From: Rhodopila globiformis
Lineage (GTDB): Bacteria; Pseudomonadota; Alphaproteobacteria; Acetobacterales; Acetobacteraceae
Length of the DNA stretch: 56,344 bases
Assembly: GCF_002937115.1 (NCBI RefSeq)
Contig: NZ_NHRY01000136.1
Span: forward strand, 1 to 56,344
Direction of reading: 5' to 3'
In this document: positions 18,026-27,479 of the stretch, in pieces
How positions within the stretch are numbered: the stretch's first letter is position 1
Layout: each line of letters opens with the position of its first letter
Translations under genes and position numbers: made by a program
Notes under the pieces: model-generated
What the model was told of the DNA's origin: nothing
The model's database searches: none
The model's input: only the letters and a program-made list of their open reading frames with translations

Positions 18026-18868
18026 ATGACGATCATTGATTCGCAAGTCCATGCCTATGAGGCGAACACGGCGAAGCGACCCTGGCACAGCGTGCCGAAC
18101 TGGCCCTCGCACGTCACTGGTGACGAGATGGTGGCAGCGATGGACAAAGTGGGCGTTGACGGCGCGATCTTCATCTCCGCCTTTTCGATGTACCGCTACG
18201 ATGCCAGCTATGCTGTGGAAGTGCAGCAGGCGCATCCGGACCGGTTCGCCATCGTCAAGCCAGTCGATCCGGACGATCCAGCTGTGGCCGATGTCATTGC
18301 CGACTGGAAGACGACGCCGGGCGCAGTCGGCATCCGCATCATGCTGCCGAAAGAAGCCCAGCGCGACCCCAATGATCCGGGGATCAACCGGATCCTGCGC
18401 GCGGCCGCTCGCCACGACTTTCCGGTCAACATCCTCTGCTGGGGCAACCTCGACGTGGGCACGGCGCTCATCGACGGCCATCCCGGCACGCGTTTCGTCA
18501 TTGACCATCTGGGCATCGTGCAGCCGCGCGTCCCGCCCGCGCCGCCGCAGCCCTGGGCCGATCTCCCGAAGGTGCTGGAGCTTGCCAGGCGCCCGAACAC
18601 GGTCATCAAGGTCAGCGGTGCCTGCACGCTGTCACAGGAGCCGTATCCCTTCGCGGACATCTGGGACCCACTGGCCCGCGTGTTCGATGCCTGGGGTTTC
18701 GATCGCTGCCTGTGGGGCACGGACTGGACCCGCGCGTTCGCTGTCGTCAACTACGAGCAGGCCGTCGAGCCGTTCCTCAACATGGACCGCCTGAGCGATA
18801 CCGAGCGGGCCATGCTGATGGGCGGCGCTTGCGCCAAGGCCTATGGTTGGTTGCCGCGGAAACCTTAG
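18026..18868 (+). CDS. Amidohydrolase_2 (TIM-barrel) family protein
   Basis: A 280-residue TIM-barrel protein of the amidohydrolase_2 family, which includes lactonases and decarboxylases. The first metal motif reads IDSQVHAY, so the first His of the usual HxH is Gln, as in one lactonase-like branch. Later residues include FVIDHLG and WGTDWTR (the acid at barrel strand 8). The strand 5 region reads NILCWGN without the usual His, so metal binding may be reduced or absent. GAGGAG precedes the ATG at 18026. It may open a cyclic intermediate (lactone or lactam) in the amide pathway; this is inference from context. Confidence 0.8.
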   Translation: MTIIDSQVHAYEANTAKRPWHSVPNWPSHVTGDEMVAAMDKVGVDGAIFISAFSMYRYDASYAVEVQQAHPDRFAIVKPVDPDDPAVADVIADWKTTPGAVGIRIMLPKEAQRDPNDPGINRILRAAARHDFPVNILCWGNLDVGTALIDGHPGTRFVIDHLGIVQPRVPPAPPQPWADLPKVLELARRPNTVIKVSGACTLSQEPYPFADIWDPLARVFDAWGFDRCLWGTDWTRAFAVVNYEQAVEPFLNMDRLSDTERAMLMGGACAKAYGWLPRKP

Positions 18869-20003
18869 CGTTCTCGTGAGTTCATCAGCGCGGCGGGCGA
18901 GAAGATTTTCCGATGGTGCTCGCTGCGTTGGCAAGGGGCGAAGCCGGGCGCATGAATCGTCAACGTCGCCGACCGCCGACCGCGGCCGGGAAGCCAGCAC
19001 TAACTGACTTGTGGACCGGCGGGCGAATGGAGGATCGCGGCAAATACGCTGGTCGTGATGAAGAGCCGAGATCCCGCTCCGGGTCTTCTGTTCCACCTAC
19101 GAACAGAGACTGCCGCCGGCCAACGATCCTCTCCTGCAAGCAGCAGGTCCCGCCTGATGCTCCCGGTTTCTCAACGGTTCCAGCAGCCTGTTCTGCAGCC
19201 GGCGACCCGCTCCGTCATCCGAATCGGATACCAGAGCCCGCCTACGGTCCGCGATTGGGTCCTGCGAGAACAAGATGCAACAGGTTTGTTGTTGTTTCCT
19301 AAGAAAGGCTCATGTAGATTCCGTTGGATCGGCATGGCAAAGATATACCGGCTGTTACCATTTGTGTCGCAGGATGATCGATTGTTCATGACAGAGATGG
19401 TGAATTGCACTCTATTCGTTCCAATGCCAGGCACTCTTGGCCCGAATACAGCTCCTCCGCGCCCTCGTATCCGGATTACCGGACCATCGACAATTATTTC
19501 AGACCACCAAAACCGCCGTTTGTCTGATTTTTTTCCAGGCCTACATCCGCCGCCGGAACAGGATTCGCTTGTGCCCCAGGGACGGGAAGGCCGTTATCAC
19601 GATCATCTTGCCATGGGCGTCCTTCAACCTTGTCCGACCGTCCGCTGGCCCTGGCAACCGATTCTTCCCGAGTTCCGCGGGCGTCCCGAACGGAAGCGCC
19701 GAAACTGACGAAGCTTCGGCACAAGGCAGGGATGTTGCATTTGGTAGCAAGCTCCAGAGCAGGCCGGATCGCCCAGAGCGTCCGGAAAACTCAGGCCGAA
19801 CACGACATCACGGGAAGCTCGCGCTTCCTGATTACGCGTGGCAGGCAAACGGGTTTTGTGTGGTCGGCATCCCGAACAACGCCGGATGATTTCAAGCCGG
19901 CGCCGATGCGGCTTCGGGCCGATGCGCCGAGCAGGGCAAGACGCGCGGCTTACGCCGGTCAGACCTTGTTCTTTTTGATTTCATATGCTGCTGCGCAACG
20001 GCC
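18869..20003. other. 1.1-kb stretch without a recognisable gene
   Basis: Several open frames exist on both strands (for example a plus-strand frame at 19055-19708), but none shows a known fold, a good ribosome site or alphaproteobacterial codon habit. The DNA between 19,290 and 19,450 is noticeably more AT-rich than the surroundings. It lies directly upstream of the decayed phytochrome gene, so it may be decayed coding DNA; no heme oxygenase sequence, the usual phytochrome partner, could be recognised. Confidence 0.4.
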
Positions 20004-22880
20004 ATGAGTGTCCCGGAAGGTCGTCCCACAGTGGCATCCGCCACCAGCCTCGCAGGTTGCGATCAGGAACCTATCCATATCCCCGGCGCGATCCAGCCGC
20101 ACGGCGCGGTGCTCGCGGCCAGGCTCGAGGACCTGCTCGTAACTCACGTCAGTGCGAATCTTGCAGACATTCTTGGGGTTCCGCCTGACGCCGCGCTTGG
20201 CCACCCGCTGAGCGCGACGCCCGGAGAGGCGGCGTGTGGCGTGCTTCGCGACAAATCCACGCAAAGCCACCCCGGGCATGTCGATTCCCTCGCGTAGGTC
20301 AATGGTTCGGTCTTCCATCTGCATGCTCATCGTACGTGCGGCCTGCTTTGTGTTGATATCGAGCGGACACCTCAAGAGCGGCAGGATCTGCCGGTGGTCA
20401 TGGTCCAGTCTGTCCTGGAGACGTTCAAACAGGCGACGACGGAACTGGCATTGTGTGAAATGGCGGTGCGGGGCCTCAAGACCCTGACCGGCTACGACCG
20501 AGTGATGGCCTACTGTTTTGGCAAGGATGGGCATGGCGAGGTGATCGCCGAATCGCTCGAGGCGGGCTTGCAGCCATATCTCGGGCTGCGTTATCCCGCC
20601 TCGGATGTTCCCTCCCAGGCCCGGCGGCAATACCTTCTGCAGCGCGTTGGCGCGGTTGCCGATTCGAACTACCAGCCGGTCCCGATGTTGGTGCACGCGA
20701 CAGCGCACGATGTCGCACCGCTCGACATGACGCATTGTTCGTTACGAAGTATTTCGCCGAGCCATTACGAATATATGCGTAACATGGGCACTGCCGCCAG
20801 CATGACCATTGCACTGACGAGCCACAGGCAACTCTGGGGCATGTTGGTCTGTCACCACGTCACGCCACGGATCGCCGGCTCCGAACTGCGCGCCGCGGCC
20901 GACATGGTTGGACAGATCGTGTCGCTTCTGTTGACCAGCCTGGGCGAGACGGCGCTGTATTCCGAAAGGCTCGACAGGAGCCATACACTGCGCGCGTTGA
21001 TCGATGCGTTGGCGGCGCCCGTTCCCCTCCAGGATGCTTTCGTAGCGGCCGAAACCGAATTGCTGAAGTTGGTTGAGGCAGACGGTGCGCTTGTCCGCAT
21101 CGCGGGAACAGATCTTCGCCTCGGCCGCGTGCCACCGCCTGGCGCTGCGCAGAGCGCGCTGTTGACCTTGCATGCGTTGGCCGCGGGCAAGCCGCTGGCA
21201 GTGGATGATCTCGCCCTGCGCCATCCGGATTTAGACGACTGCACAGCAGCGGGAAGCGGCGCATTGTTGCTGCCGCTGTCGGAAGCAGGTGACGACGCGA
21301 TCCTGTGATTCCGGCCGGAGTTGCCACAGCAGATTGTCTGGGGCGGCGACCCCAACAAGCAACTGACGCTGGATCCGGTCACGGACCGGCTGTCTCCCCG
21401 CAAATCGTTCGCCGCGTGGAAGCAGATCGTCCGTGGATACTCGGCGCCCTGGCATGAGGTCGATCTGGAGTTGGCGTCCGAACTGCAGAAGGCACTCGCC
21501 GTCGAGCTGGCGCGGCGCACGAAGGAGGAACAGGCCCGGGCACTGGGCGAATCGCAGCGCGCTATCCGCGATCTTCTGGACAATGCCGATCAGGGATTCC
21601 TGACCGTCGGGCCTGACCTTCTGGTCGGCGATCAATCAAGCGCGGCCTGTGAGGCCATACTTGAAACGTGTCCGGCGGGAAAACCGATCATTGATCTTCT
21701 CCACCCGGGCGATCCGACGCTACCCGAAACCTTCGAGAGCGTCTTCCGCAGCTCCAACGATTTCGTCCGGGAGCTCAAGCTGGAGCTGCTGCCCACCGAA
21801 TTCAGGCTTGGCGACAAGTCGATCAAGGTAGGCTATAAGTTCCTCGCTGACCGCGGCCGCCTGATGCTTGTGCTGACCGATATCACGCAGGCCGTGCGGC
21901 TCACGGAGGCGGTCGAGCGCGAGCGTCACTATCTTGAAATGATCGTGCTTGCCTTCACCGAAGGCGATTCGTTCGCCGCTCTCGTCAACGACTACCAGCA
22001 ATTCCCCGCTGATGGGCTGCCGCACCTGATCGAGCAGATTTAAAGTCCCGGAAATCTCGATGCCCTGTATCGGCGCCTGCACACCTACAAGGGCTTGCTG
22101 GCTCAATACAGCTTTCATGACAGCCCACGCCATTTGCATGAGATCGAGACGAAGCTGTGCTCGCAGCCGGCCTGGACCAGCAACGAAGCCAACGGGTCCG
22201 TTGGCGTGGAAGCGCTGAGGGAAGAACTCCGGCATGATCTGGCCAGGCTGACGGATGTTCTGGGATCTGATTTTGCAACCTCCGGCCACCGCGTCGTGCT
22301 GTCGCAGCCTCAACTGCGGATGATGGAGAAAGTCGCAGGGGAAATTCTGGCGGGCGACGAAGGGCTCAGCGCTTCCCCCACGCTGCGCGAGCTGCTGCAG
22401 GATCTGATCAGCCTGTCCAAGCTTGATGTGAAGAGGGCGCTGTCCCAGCACGGCCGTGGGGTCGCTGCGCTGGCCGATCGGCTGGAGAAGGAACTGCAGC
22501 CGATCATCGTCCAGGGCGACGACGTGAGCTTGCCTCCGGATCTCTTCAGTGCATTTTTCCGCTCGCTGGTACACGTGTTCCGCAATGCGGTTGCGCACGG
22601 CATCGAACCGCCGGACGAGCGGGTGCTGGCAGGGAAGGCGGCTGCAGGATTGATCCGGTGCGATGTTCATGATCGCGGCGGCTGGGTTGAAATGGTGATC
22701 GAAGACGACGGTCGTGGCGTGGACCGGTCGGTACTGGAAGCCAAGCTGGTTGCCTCCGGAGAGGCGCGGACGCAGGTTGAGCGCCTGCCGCTGGAAGAAG
22801 TTCTGTTTCGCCCGGGGCTGACGTCGCGCGAGAGTGCCGATGAAATCTTGGGCCGCGGCATCGGCCTGGCCGCGGTATGG
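20004..22880 (+). pseudogene. Bacteriophytochrome with CheA-like kinase end, broken by three in-frame stops
   Basis: One reading frame from ATG 20004 encodes a bacteriophytochrome: a PAS domain with candidate biliverdin-binding Cys19 (AGCDQEPIHIPGAIQPHG), a GAF domain with PASDVPSQARRQYL and SPSHYEYMRNMG, a PHY domain with FRPELPQQIVWGGDP, then a PAS-like region, an Hpt-like helix segment (RRLHTYKGLLA) and a CheA-type ATPase (HVFRNAVAHGIE, EDDGRGVD, GRGIGLAAV). The frame is interrupted by TAG at 20295-20297, TGA at 21306-21308 and TAA at 22041-22043, without frameshifts: homology continues in the same frame after each. The TGA stands where phytochromes have the Trp of ILWFRPE. After about 22,880 the sequence switches to another family. 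Non-functional as full-length protein unless all stops are read through. Confidence 0.85.
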
Positions 22881-23214
22881 CCCATCTGTCTCAGCCGCAG
22901 ATTCGAAGCACCCGACGGGCGCCTGATGGGCTTCGTAGTCAGCCCGATCCGGATCGATAATTTCGGAAAATCGTTTGCCCGGCTTCTGCCTGCCGGCGAT
23001 GCCTCGTTCGCCCTGTACCGGCGGGACGGGACATTGATCACGCGCTATCCGCCGGTTGATCGAAACGGTAACGAAACACCGGCGGCCATGCCCGGCTCCA
23101 ACCGTCTCCCGGGTTCGCCGGGCGGCGACGTCAATCAAAAGGGTCGATTGATCGTTTCCAGGCCGCTGACCCATTTTCCGCTCGTCGTGGTGGCCAGCGC
23201 CTCCACTCTGCCTG
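22881..23214 (+). pseudogene. C-terminal part of a dCACHE sensor domain fused to the phytochrome remnant
   Basis: Directly after the kinase motif GRGIGLAAV the same frame reads ICLSRRFEAPDGRLMGFVV, then SFALYRRDGTLITRYPP and FPLVVVASASTL. These are the late segments of an extracytoplasmic dCACHE domain, as found at the N-terminus of GGDEF/EAL proteins. The start and membrane anchor of that protein are missing here. The frame runs on to a stop at 23285, but homology to the downstream PAS-GGDEF-EAL part moves to another frame at about 23,212. Best read as the surviving end of a second gene joined to the phytochrome by a deletion. Confidence 0.7.
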
Positions 23215-25059
23215 ATGGCGCTGCAGGATCGTCGCGGCCGGCGTACCAGGGAAAGGCTTCAGGCAGCGGAAACCGCGCTCTATAAGGCCGAGATTCATCT
23301 CGCCGTCGGCCAGGACCGGGAACGCAATGAAAGCGCGTTGCATCTGCAGGAGCGCCGCTTCAACCTGGCCATGAAAAACATGATCCAGGGCTTGGTCGTG
23401 ACCGACTGCCGCGAAAATATTCTCGCCGTAAACCGCCGTTTCTGTGACGTATGGGGTCTTCCGGCGGATGTCGTCACCCCAGGCATGAGCTGCGCCGAAC
23501 TGGAGTCGCTTGCCCTATCAGGGCGCCATATTGAATCCATCGACATAGCCGAGATCCGCCGCCAGCGAGAGGAAGTGGACGACAGGAATTCGACCTCGAC
23601 CTTTGTCTGGGAACTGGTCAATGGCTGCGCTTTCAGGGTGAATCATCAACCTACGGAGGAAGGCTGGCTGACCACCTATGAAGATATCACCGAGCAGCGC
23701 ATGGCTGAAGCCAGGATTGCGCATCTCGCCCGCCATGATGGGTTGGCCGACCTGCCCAACCGGGTGCTGTTCCACGAATCGCTCGAGAGCGCCCTGACAT
23801 TCGCGCGCCGCGGTCACCTGATGGCGTTGCACTGTCTCGATCTCGACAAGTTCAAGATCGTGAACGACACGTTGGGGCACAGCATTGGCGATGCTCTGCT
23901 GCAGGCCGTAGCGCAGCGCTTGTGCGAAAGCGTGCGGGATTACGATACGGTGGCCCGCCTCGGGGGCGATGAGTTCGCCATCATTCAGAACTCGATCAGC
24001 TCGCCGGCCGATGCCACGCTGTTGGCAAACAGGCTGATTGAAGTGATCAAGGCTCCATTCGAAGTGCGAGGCCATCAGGTCGTCGTTGGCACCTGCATCG
24101 GCATAGCCTTTGCCCCGAATGACGGCCTGTCGATCGATCAATTGACGAAATGCGCCGATCTGGCTCTGTATCGCGCGAAATCCGATGAGTCCGGCGTCGC
24201 TCACCTGTACAATGCCGAAATGGACGCGGCGATGCAGGCCCGCAATGCGCTGGAGATGGACCTCCGCCAAGCGTTGAGCGCCGGGCAGTTCGAATTGTTC
24301 TATCAGCCGCAGGTCGAGGTGCGAGCGAGATGGATCGCCGGGTGCGAAGCGTTGCTGCGCTGGCGGCATCCGGAGAAGGGATTGGTGCCGCCCGATCAGT
24401 TTATTCCGCTTGCGGAAGACATGGGCATGATCGTGCCGATCGGCGAATGGGTGCTGCGGCAGGCATGCGCCACCGCGGCGGCGGATTGGCCGGAAAACGT
24501 ACGGGTTGCGGTCAATCTCTCCGCGGTCCAGTTCCGGTGCCATGATATCATCGATGTCGTCAGCGGCGCGCTGCGCGATTCCGGCCTGGAGGCCGGCCGG
24601 CTCGAACTGGAGATCACCGAGACGGTCATGCTGCAGGATGCCGCCATGGCCCTGGCGACGCTGCATCAACTGCGTGAACTTGGCGTCCAGGTCTCGATGG
24701 ATGATTTCGGAACGGGATACTCCTCGCTGAGCTACCTCAGGCGCTTCCCGTTCGACAGGATCAAGATCGACCAATCCTTCATCAGGGACCTGGGCAAGCA
24801 GGACGACTGCATTTCGATCGTGCGGGCCGTGATCGCCCTCGGGCGCGACCTGGGCATGGCGATCACGGCCGAGGGCGTGGAGACACGCCAACAACTCGAC
24901 ATGCTTGAAAATGCCGGTTGCACCGAAGTCCAGGGCTATCTGTTCAACCGTCCGGTCAGTGCCGCCGCGGCGACCGCCCTCCTGCAGTCGGCATCCATCA
25001 TCGCGAACGGCTGGCCATATCTCGGCCATCGTCTTTCGGCGGAGCCGATGGCCCGGTAG
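23215..25059 (+). CDS. PAS-GGDEF-EAL protein (c-di-GMP cyclase/phosphodiesterase), probably 5'-truncated
   Basis: A 614-residue frame. Residues 45-160 are a PAS domain (MIQGLVVTDCRENILAVNRR). Residues about 165-330 are a GGDEF domain with intact GGDEF at 250-254 and an RxxD inhibitory site (RDYD, 241-244). Residues about 345-600 are an EAL domain with EALLRW at 378 and DDFGTGYSSLSYL. All catalytic motifs look intact, so it could make or break c-di-GMP if expressed. No ribosome site precedes the nominal ATG at 23215, and the natural protein would have had the upstream dCACHE and membrane segments, now out of frame. It may be a fragment still under recent selection or freshly broken. Confidence 0.75.
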   Translation: MALQDRRGRRTRERLQAAETALYKAEIHLAVGQDRERNESALHLQERRFNLAMKNMIQGLVVTDCRENILAVNRRFCDVWGLPADVVTPGMSCAELESLALSGRHIESIDIAEIRRQREEVDDRNSTSTFVWELVNGCAFRVNHQPTEEGWLTTYEDITEQRMAEARIAHLARHDGLADLPNRVLFHESLESALTFARRGHLMALHCLDLDKFKIVNDTLGHSIGDALLQAVAQRLCESVRDYDTVARLGGDEFAIIQNSISSPADATLLANRLIEVIKAPFEVRGHQVVVGTCIGIAFAPNDGLSIDQLTKCADLALYRAKSDESGVAHLYNAEMDAAMQARNALEMDLRQALSAGQFELFYQPQVEVRARWIAGCEALLRWRHPEKGLVPPDQFIPLAEDMGMIVPIGEWVLRQACATAAADWPENVRVAVNLSAVQFRCHDIIDVVSGALRDSGLEAGRLELEITETVMLQDAAMALATLHQLRELGVQVSMDDFGTGYSSLSYLRRFPFDRIKIDQSFIRDLGKQDDCISIVRAVIALGRDLGMAITAEGVETRQQLDMLENAGCTEVQGYLFNRPVSAAAATALLQSASIIANGWPYLGHRLSAEPMAR

Positions 25060-25244
25060 CCGGTAAGACACGACGCGCAATCGGGCCTGGGGCGGTTGAC
25101 GAAACAGGCGTGGTGATCCAGTTAGCTCCGGCAGATTTGCCGGAACACGCGACGTGAGACGGCGGGACAAGTCAATCCCGGGCAAATGGCGGAGAAGTCC
25201 GGCCGCTTCGATGCGCCCTTCTTCCACACCGAAGGCCATGACGC

Positions 25245-25562
25245 ATGACGTATGGGGAATTCTGGGTCCACTATCTCCGCGCCCATCAGCGGACCGGCAC
25301 GCGGGCGCTGCATTACACTGGCAGCGTTCTGGCCCTGGCATTGGTGGCGGCCGCAGCAATCTCCGGCGACTGGTGGCTGTTGCCGGCCGCGGTGGTGGTC
25401 GGCTACGGGCTGGCCTGGATCGGACATTTCGCGGTGGAAGGTAACCGGCCCGCAACGTTCGGGCATCCGGTCTGGTCGCTTGTCAGCGACTACCGAATGC
25501 TCCTGCTGTGGCTGACCGGGCGCCTCGGGCCGCATTTGGTCCGAGCGGCCGAGGAGCGGTAA
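25245..25562 (+). CDS. DUF962 / Mpo1-like small membrane protein
   Basis: A 105-residue protein with the DUF962 pattern: FWVHYLRAHQ at the N-terminus, two to three hydrophobic segments, then HFAVEGNRPATFGHPVWSL and SDYRM. The family includes yeast Mpo1, an iron-dependent 2-hydroxy fatty acid dioxygenase; the family's His residues are present (His 8, 13, 22, 61, 73 approximately). Bacterial members are mostly uncharacterised, so activity here is inference. The gene is isolated between the EAL gene and a convergent metallophosphoesterase. Confidence 0.8.
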   Translation: MTYGEFWVHYLRAHQRTGTRALHYTGSVLALALVAAAAISGDWWLLPAAVVVGYGLAWIGHFAVEGNRPATFGHPVWSLVSDYRMLLLWLTGRLGPHLVRAAEER

Positions 25563-25757
25563 CGGGACTTGATCGAGGAGGACCCAGGCAGTTTACTGTG
25601 CAACCAATTGAACAGCCGAAACAAGCAAAGACAGAGGCGTGGCCCCACGTCTGCGCCTCGGGGGGATGACGGGCATCGGCCTGTCCTGCCTGGTCATCAA
25701 CCGCACCGGCAGGGGCAGCGAGCTGATGAACCTCGGTGCCCTGCGGATACCGTCTCG

Positions 25758-27479
25758 TTACGGCTCGTCAGTCCTGATCCGCTGGGGCTGCCGCAGCTTC
25801 AGTTTCCCATTGGCACCTGCGGCCAGTGTGTGAACATAGAAATACTGCGCACCCGACGCCATCACAGGCGACGGCGCAGAAACGACAGCCAGCCCGCCGC
25901 ATTGTCCGATCCAGTCAATGTGCCGGTGCCCATGCATGATCACCGCCCGCCCCGCCAGGCACCGCAACTGCCGGATCACCCAACTGCCGTTGATCAGCGC
26001 CGTGCCGATCCGCAGCGAAAGATTCTGCGCCTTTTGCGGATACTCGATGACATGGTGATGCAGCGCGACGATCCAGCATGCCTGGGGGTAGAGGCTGGTC
26101 GCAACGCGCAGCCGCTGTACCTGTTCCGCCGGGATGAGCCCCAGCGCATTGGTGAACGAAAAATGCGTGTCCGCATTCGAATTGAGTGCGACGATCCCAA
26201 GACCATCCGGACCGTCCGGTGGCAGTATCATCGGGAATACTGTATCCCAGACCGCCTCCAGCGTGCGCGACAGCCGTCGCGGAGCGCCTCTGTCGGCAAA
26301 GCATGTCATGTCAGAGGCGTGCGGGCGCAACATATCGGTCAGCAGGCTCCCCGGCGTTGCCCCCCTGATCACACGCAGCCGCCGTCCCTGAAGATAGTCC
26401 AGGACAGAAAGCGTACGCAGCTGCCGCAACCGCTTGGTGGGGCTCATGGGCGTGTCCATCCGGGCCGGGCTGGATCGGTCGACGACGTTCACGTCGTGGT
26501 TGCCGGGCACGGCAATAATCCGCTCCGCCAGATGCGGATATGCCGAAACAGCAATGAGAAATTCGGCCCACTCGGCGGAGCGTCCGGCATCGGTCAGGTC
26601 GCCGGTGATCAGAATAAAATCCAGCGGCTGCTGCCGATGGATTTCGTCGAGCCGCGCGAGCGTCTGCCGCAGACGGTCGTTGCCGCGCGGGCCGGCGCGG
26701 CCGCTTTCAATGCGGCCGCCGTAGCGCTCGCCGACCGTGTGGATATCCGACAGGTGCGCCACCCGCCATGTCCGCTCATCGTTTTCAGCCGCCGCGAAAT
26801 CTTGCAGGTCTCGCGGTTGTGCCATCAGCGCATCCCCGACACCCCAGACCAGGGCCGCGCCTGCGCAATAGGCGGTGATCAGGGTTACGCTGTTCGCCAG
26901 CAGGACTGGTAGCATGCCATGCACCGACCCCAGGTCGGGAAAACGGCTCACCCAGCGCGTTGCCGGCCATAGCAACGCGACGACACCGGCTCCCAGCAGA
27001 AAGACCCCAATGCCTGCGACGGCCGCGCAGGCTGCCCGGATGGCGGCACGCCACGAAGGATGCAGACCGGACGGCAAAGGACCCTCGACCAGGTGCCGGA
27101 GCCCCTCGCGGCACAGGATGTAGATTGGCTGGACCGCCAGCGCGTTCAGCGACCAGAAATTGGTTTCAGCCAGGCGCAGAAGCCTGCGGCCGCCGAACCA
27201 GCCGATCGCCAAAAGGGGCGGCAGCAACAGCGCCGGCCAGATTTCGGTCAGCACGTTCGCGGTCTTGGACCATACCAGGATGGCCCAGGCAGTCACCAGC
27301 AACGGCACCGCCCCCAGCAGCAGCGCCGGCACCACCAGCAGCACGAACCAGACGACGATCAGCTTTGGCAAACTGATTTCGCTGAACAGGCTGCCGGCCA
27401 GCGACAACAGGGATCGCTGATGCGTGCTCGACGCATCGTCTTCGAGGTCGCCGTCGCGCGGGTCGAGGATCGGTTTCAT
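25758..27479 (-). CDS. Membrane-anchored metallophosphoesterase
   Basis: A 573-residue protein. The N-terminal 220 residues hold four or so hydrophobic segments (about 40-60, 80-95, 150-170, 190-215). The C-terminal part is a calcineurin-like phosphoesterase with all five metal motifs: LSDIH (245-247), TGDLTD (293), GNHD (326-329), ALHHH and MHGHRH. Substrate unknown. The start ATG overlaps the stop of the AI-2E-type permease gene (ATGA, 27476-27479), so the two are translationally coupled. Confidence 0.85.
   Translation of the reverse strand: MKPILDPRDGDLEDDASSTHQRSLLSLAGSLFSEISLPKLIVVWFVLLVVPALLLGAVPLLVTAWAILVWSKTANVLTEIWPALLLPPLLAIGWFGGRRLLRLAETNFWSLNALAVQPIYILCREGLRHLVEGPLPSGLHPSWRAAIRAACAAVAGIGVFLLGAGVVALLWPATRWVSRFPDLGSVHGMLPVLLANSVTLITAYCAGAALVWGVGDALMAQPRDLQDFAAAENDERTWRVAHLSDIHTVGERYGGRIESGRAGPRGNDRLRQTLARLDEIHRQQPLDFILITGDLTDAGRSAEWAEFLIAVSAYPHLAERIIAVPGNHDVNVVDRSSPARMDTPMSPTKRLRQLRTLSVLDYLQGRRLRVIRGATPGSLLTDMLRPHASDMTCFADRGAPRRLSRTLEAVWDTVFPMILPPDGPDGLGIVALNSNADTHFSFTNALGLIPAEQVQRLRVATSLYPQACWIVALHHHVIEYPQKAQNLSLRIGTALINGSWVIRQLRCLAGRAVIMHGHRHIDWIGQCGGLAVVSAPSPVMASGAQYFYVHTLAAGANGKLKLRQPQRIRTDEP

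Noticed and set aside
19055-19708. 217-codon plus-strand frame in the orphan stretch
   Set aside because: No ribosome site, no domain, no consistent codon pattern.
20004-23285. Programmed stop-codon readthrough in the phytochrome gene
   Set aside because: Three different stop codons and a later fusion to an unrelated domain make decay far more likely; no recoding signal was seen.
23518-25455. 645-codon minus-strand open frame opposite the GGDEF-EAL gene
   Set aside because: Shadow of a strongly supported plus-strand protein; composition is that of an antisense frame.
25569-26912. 447-codon plus-strand frame opposite the metallophosphoesterase
   Set aside because: All five phosphoesterase motifs are on the other strand; this frame has no domain.
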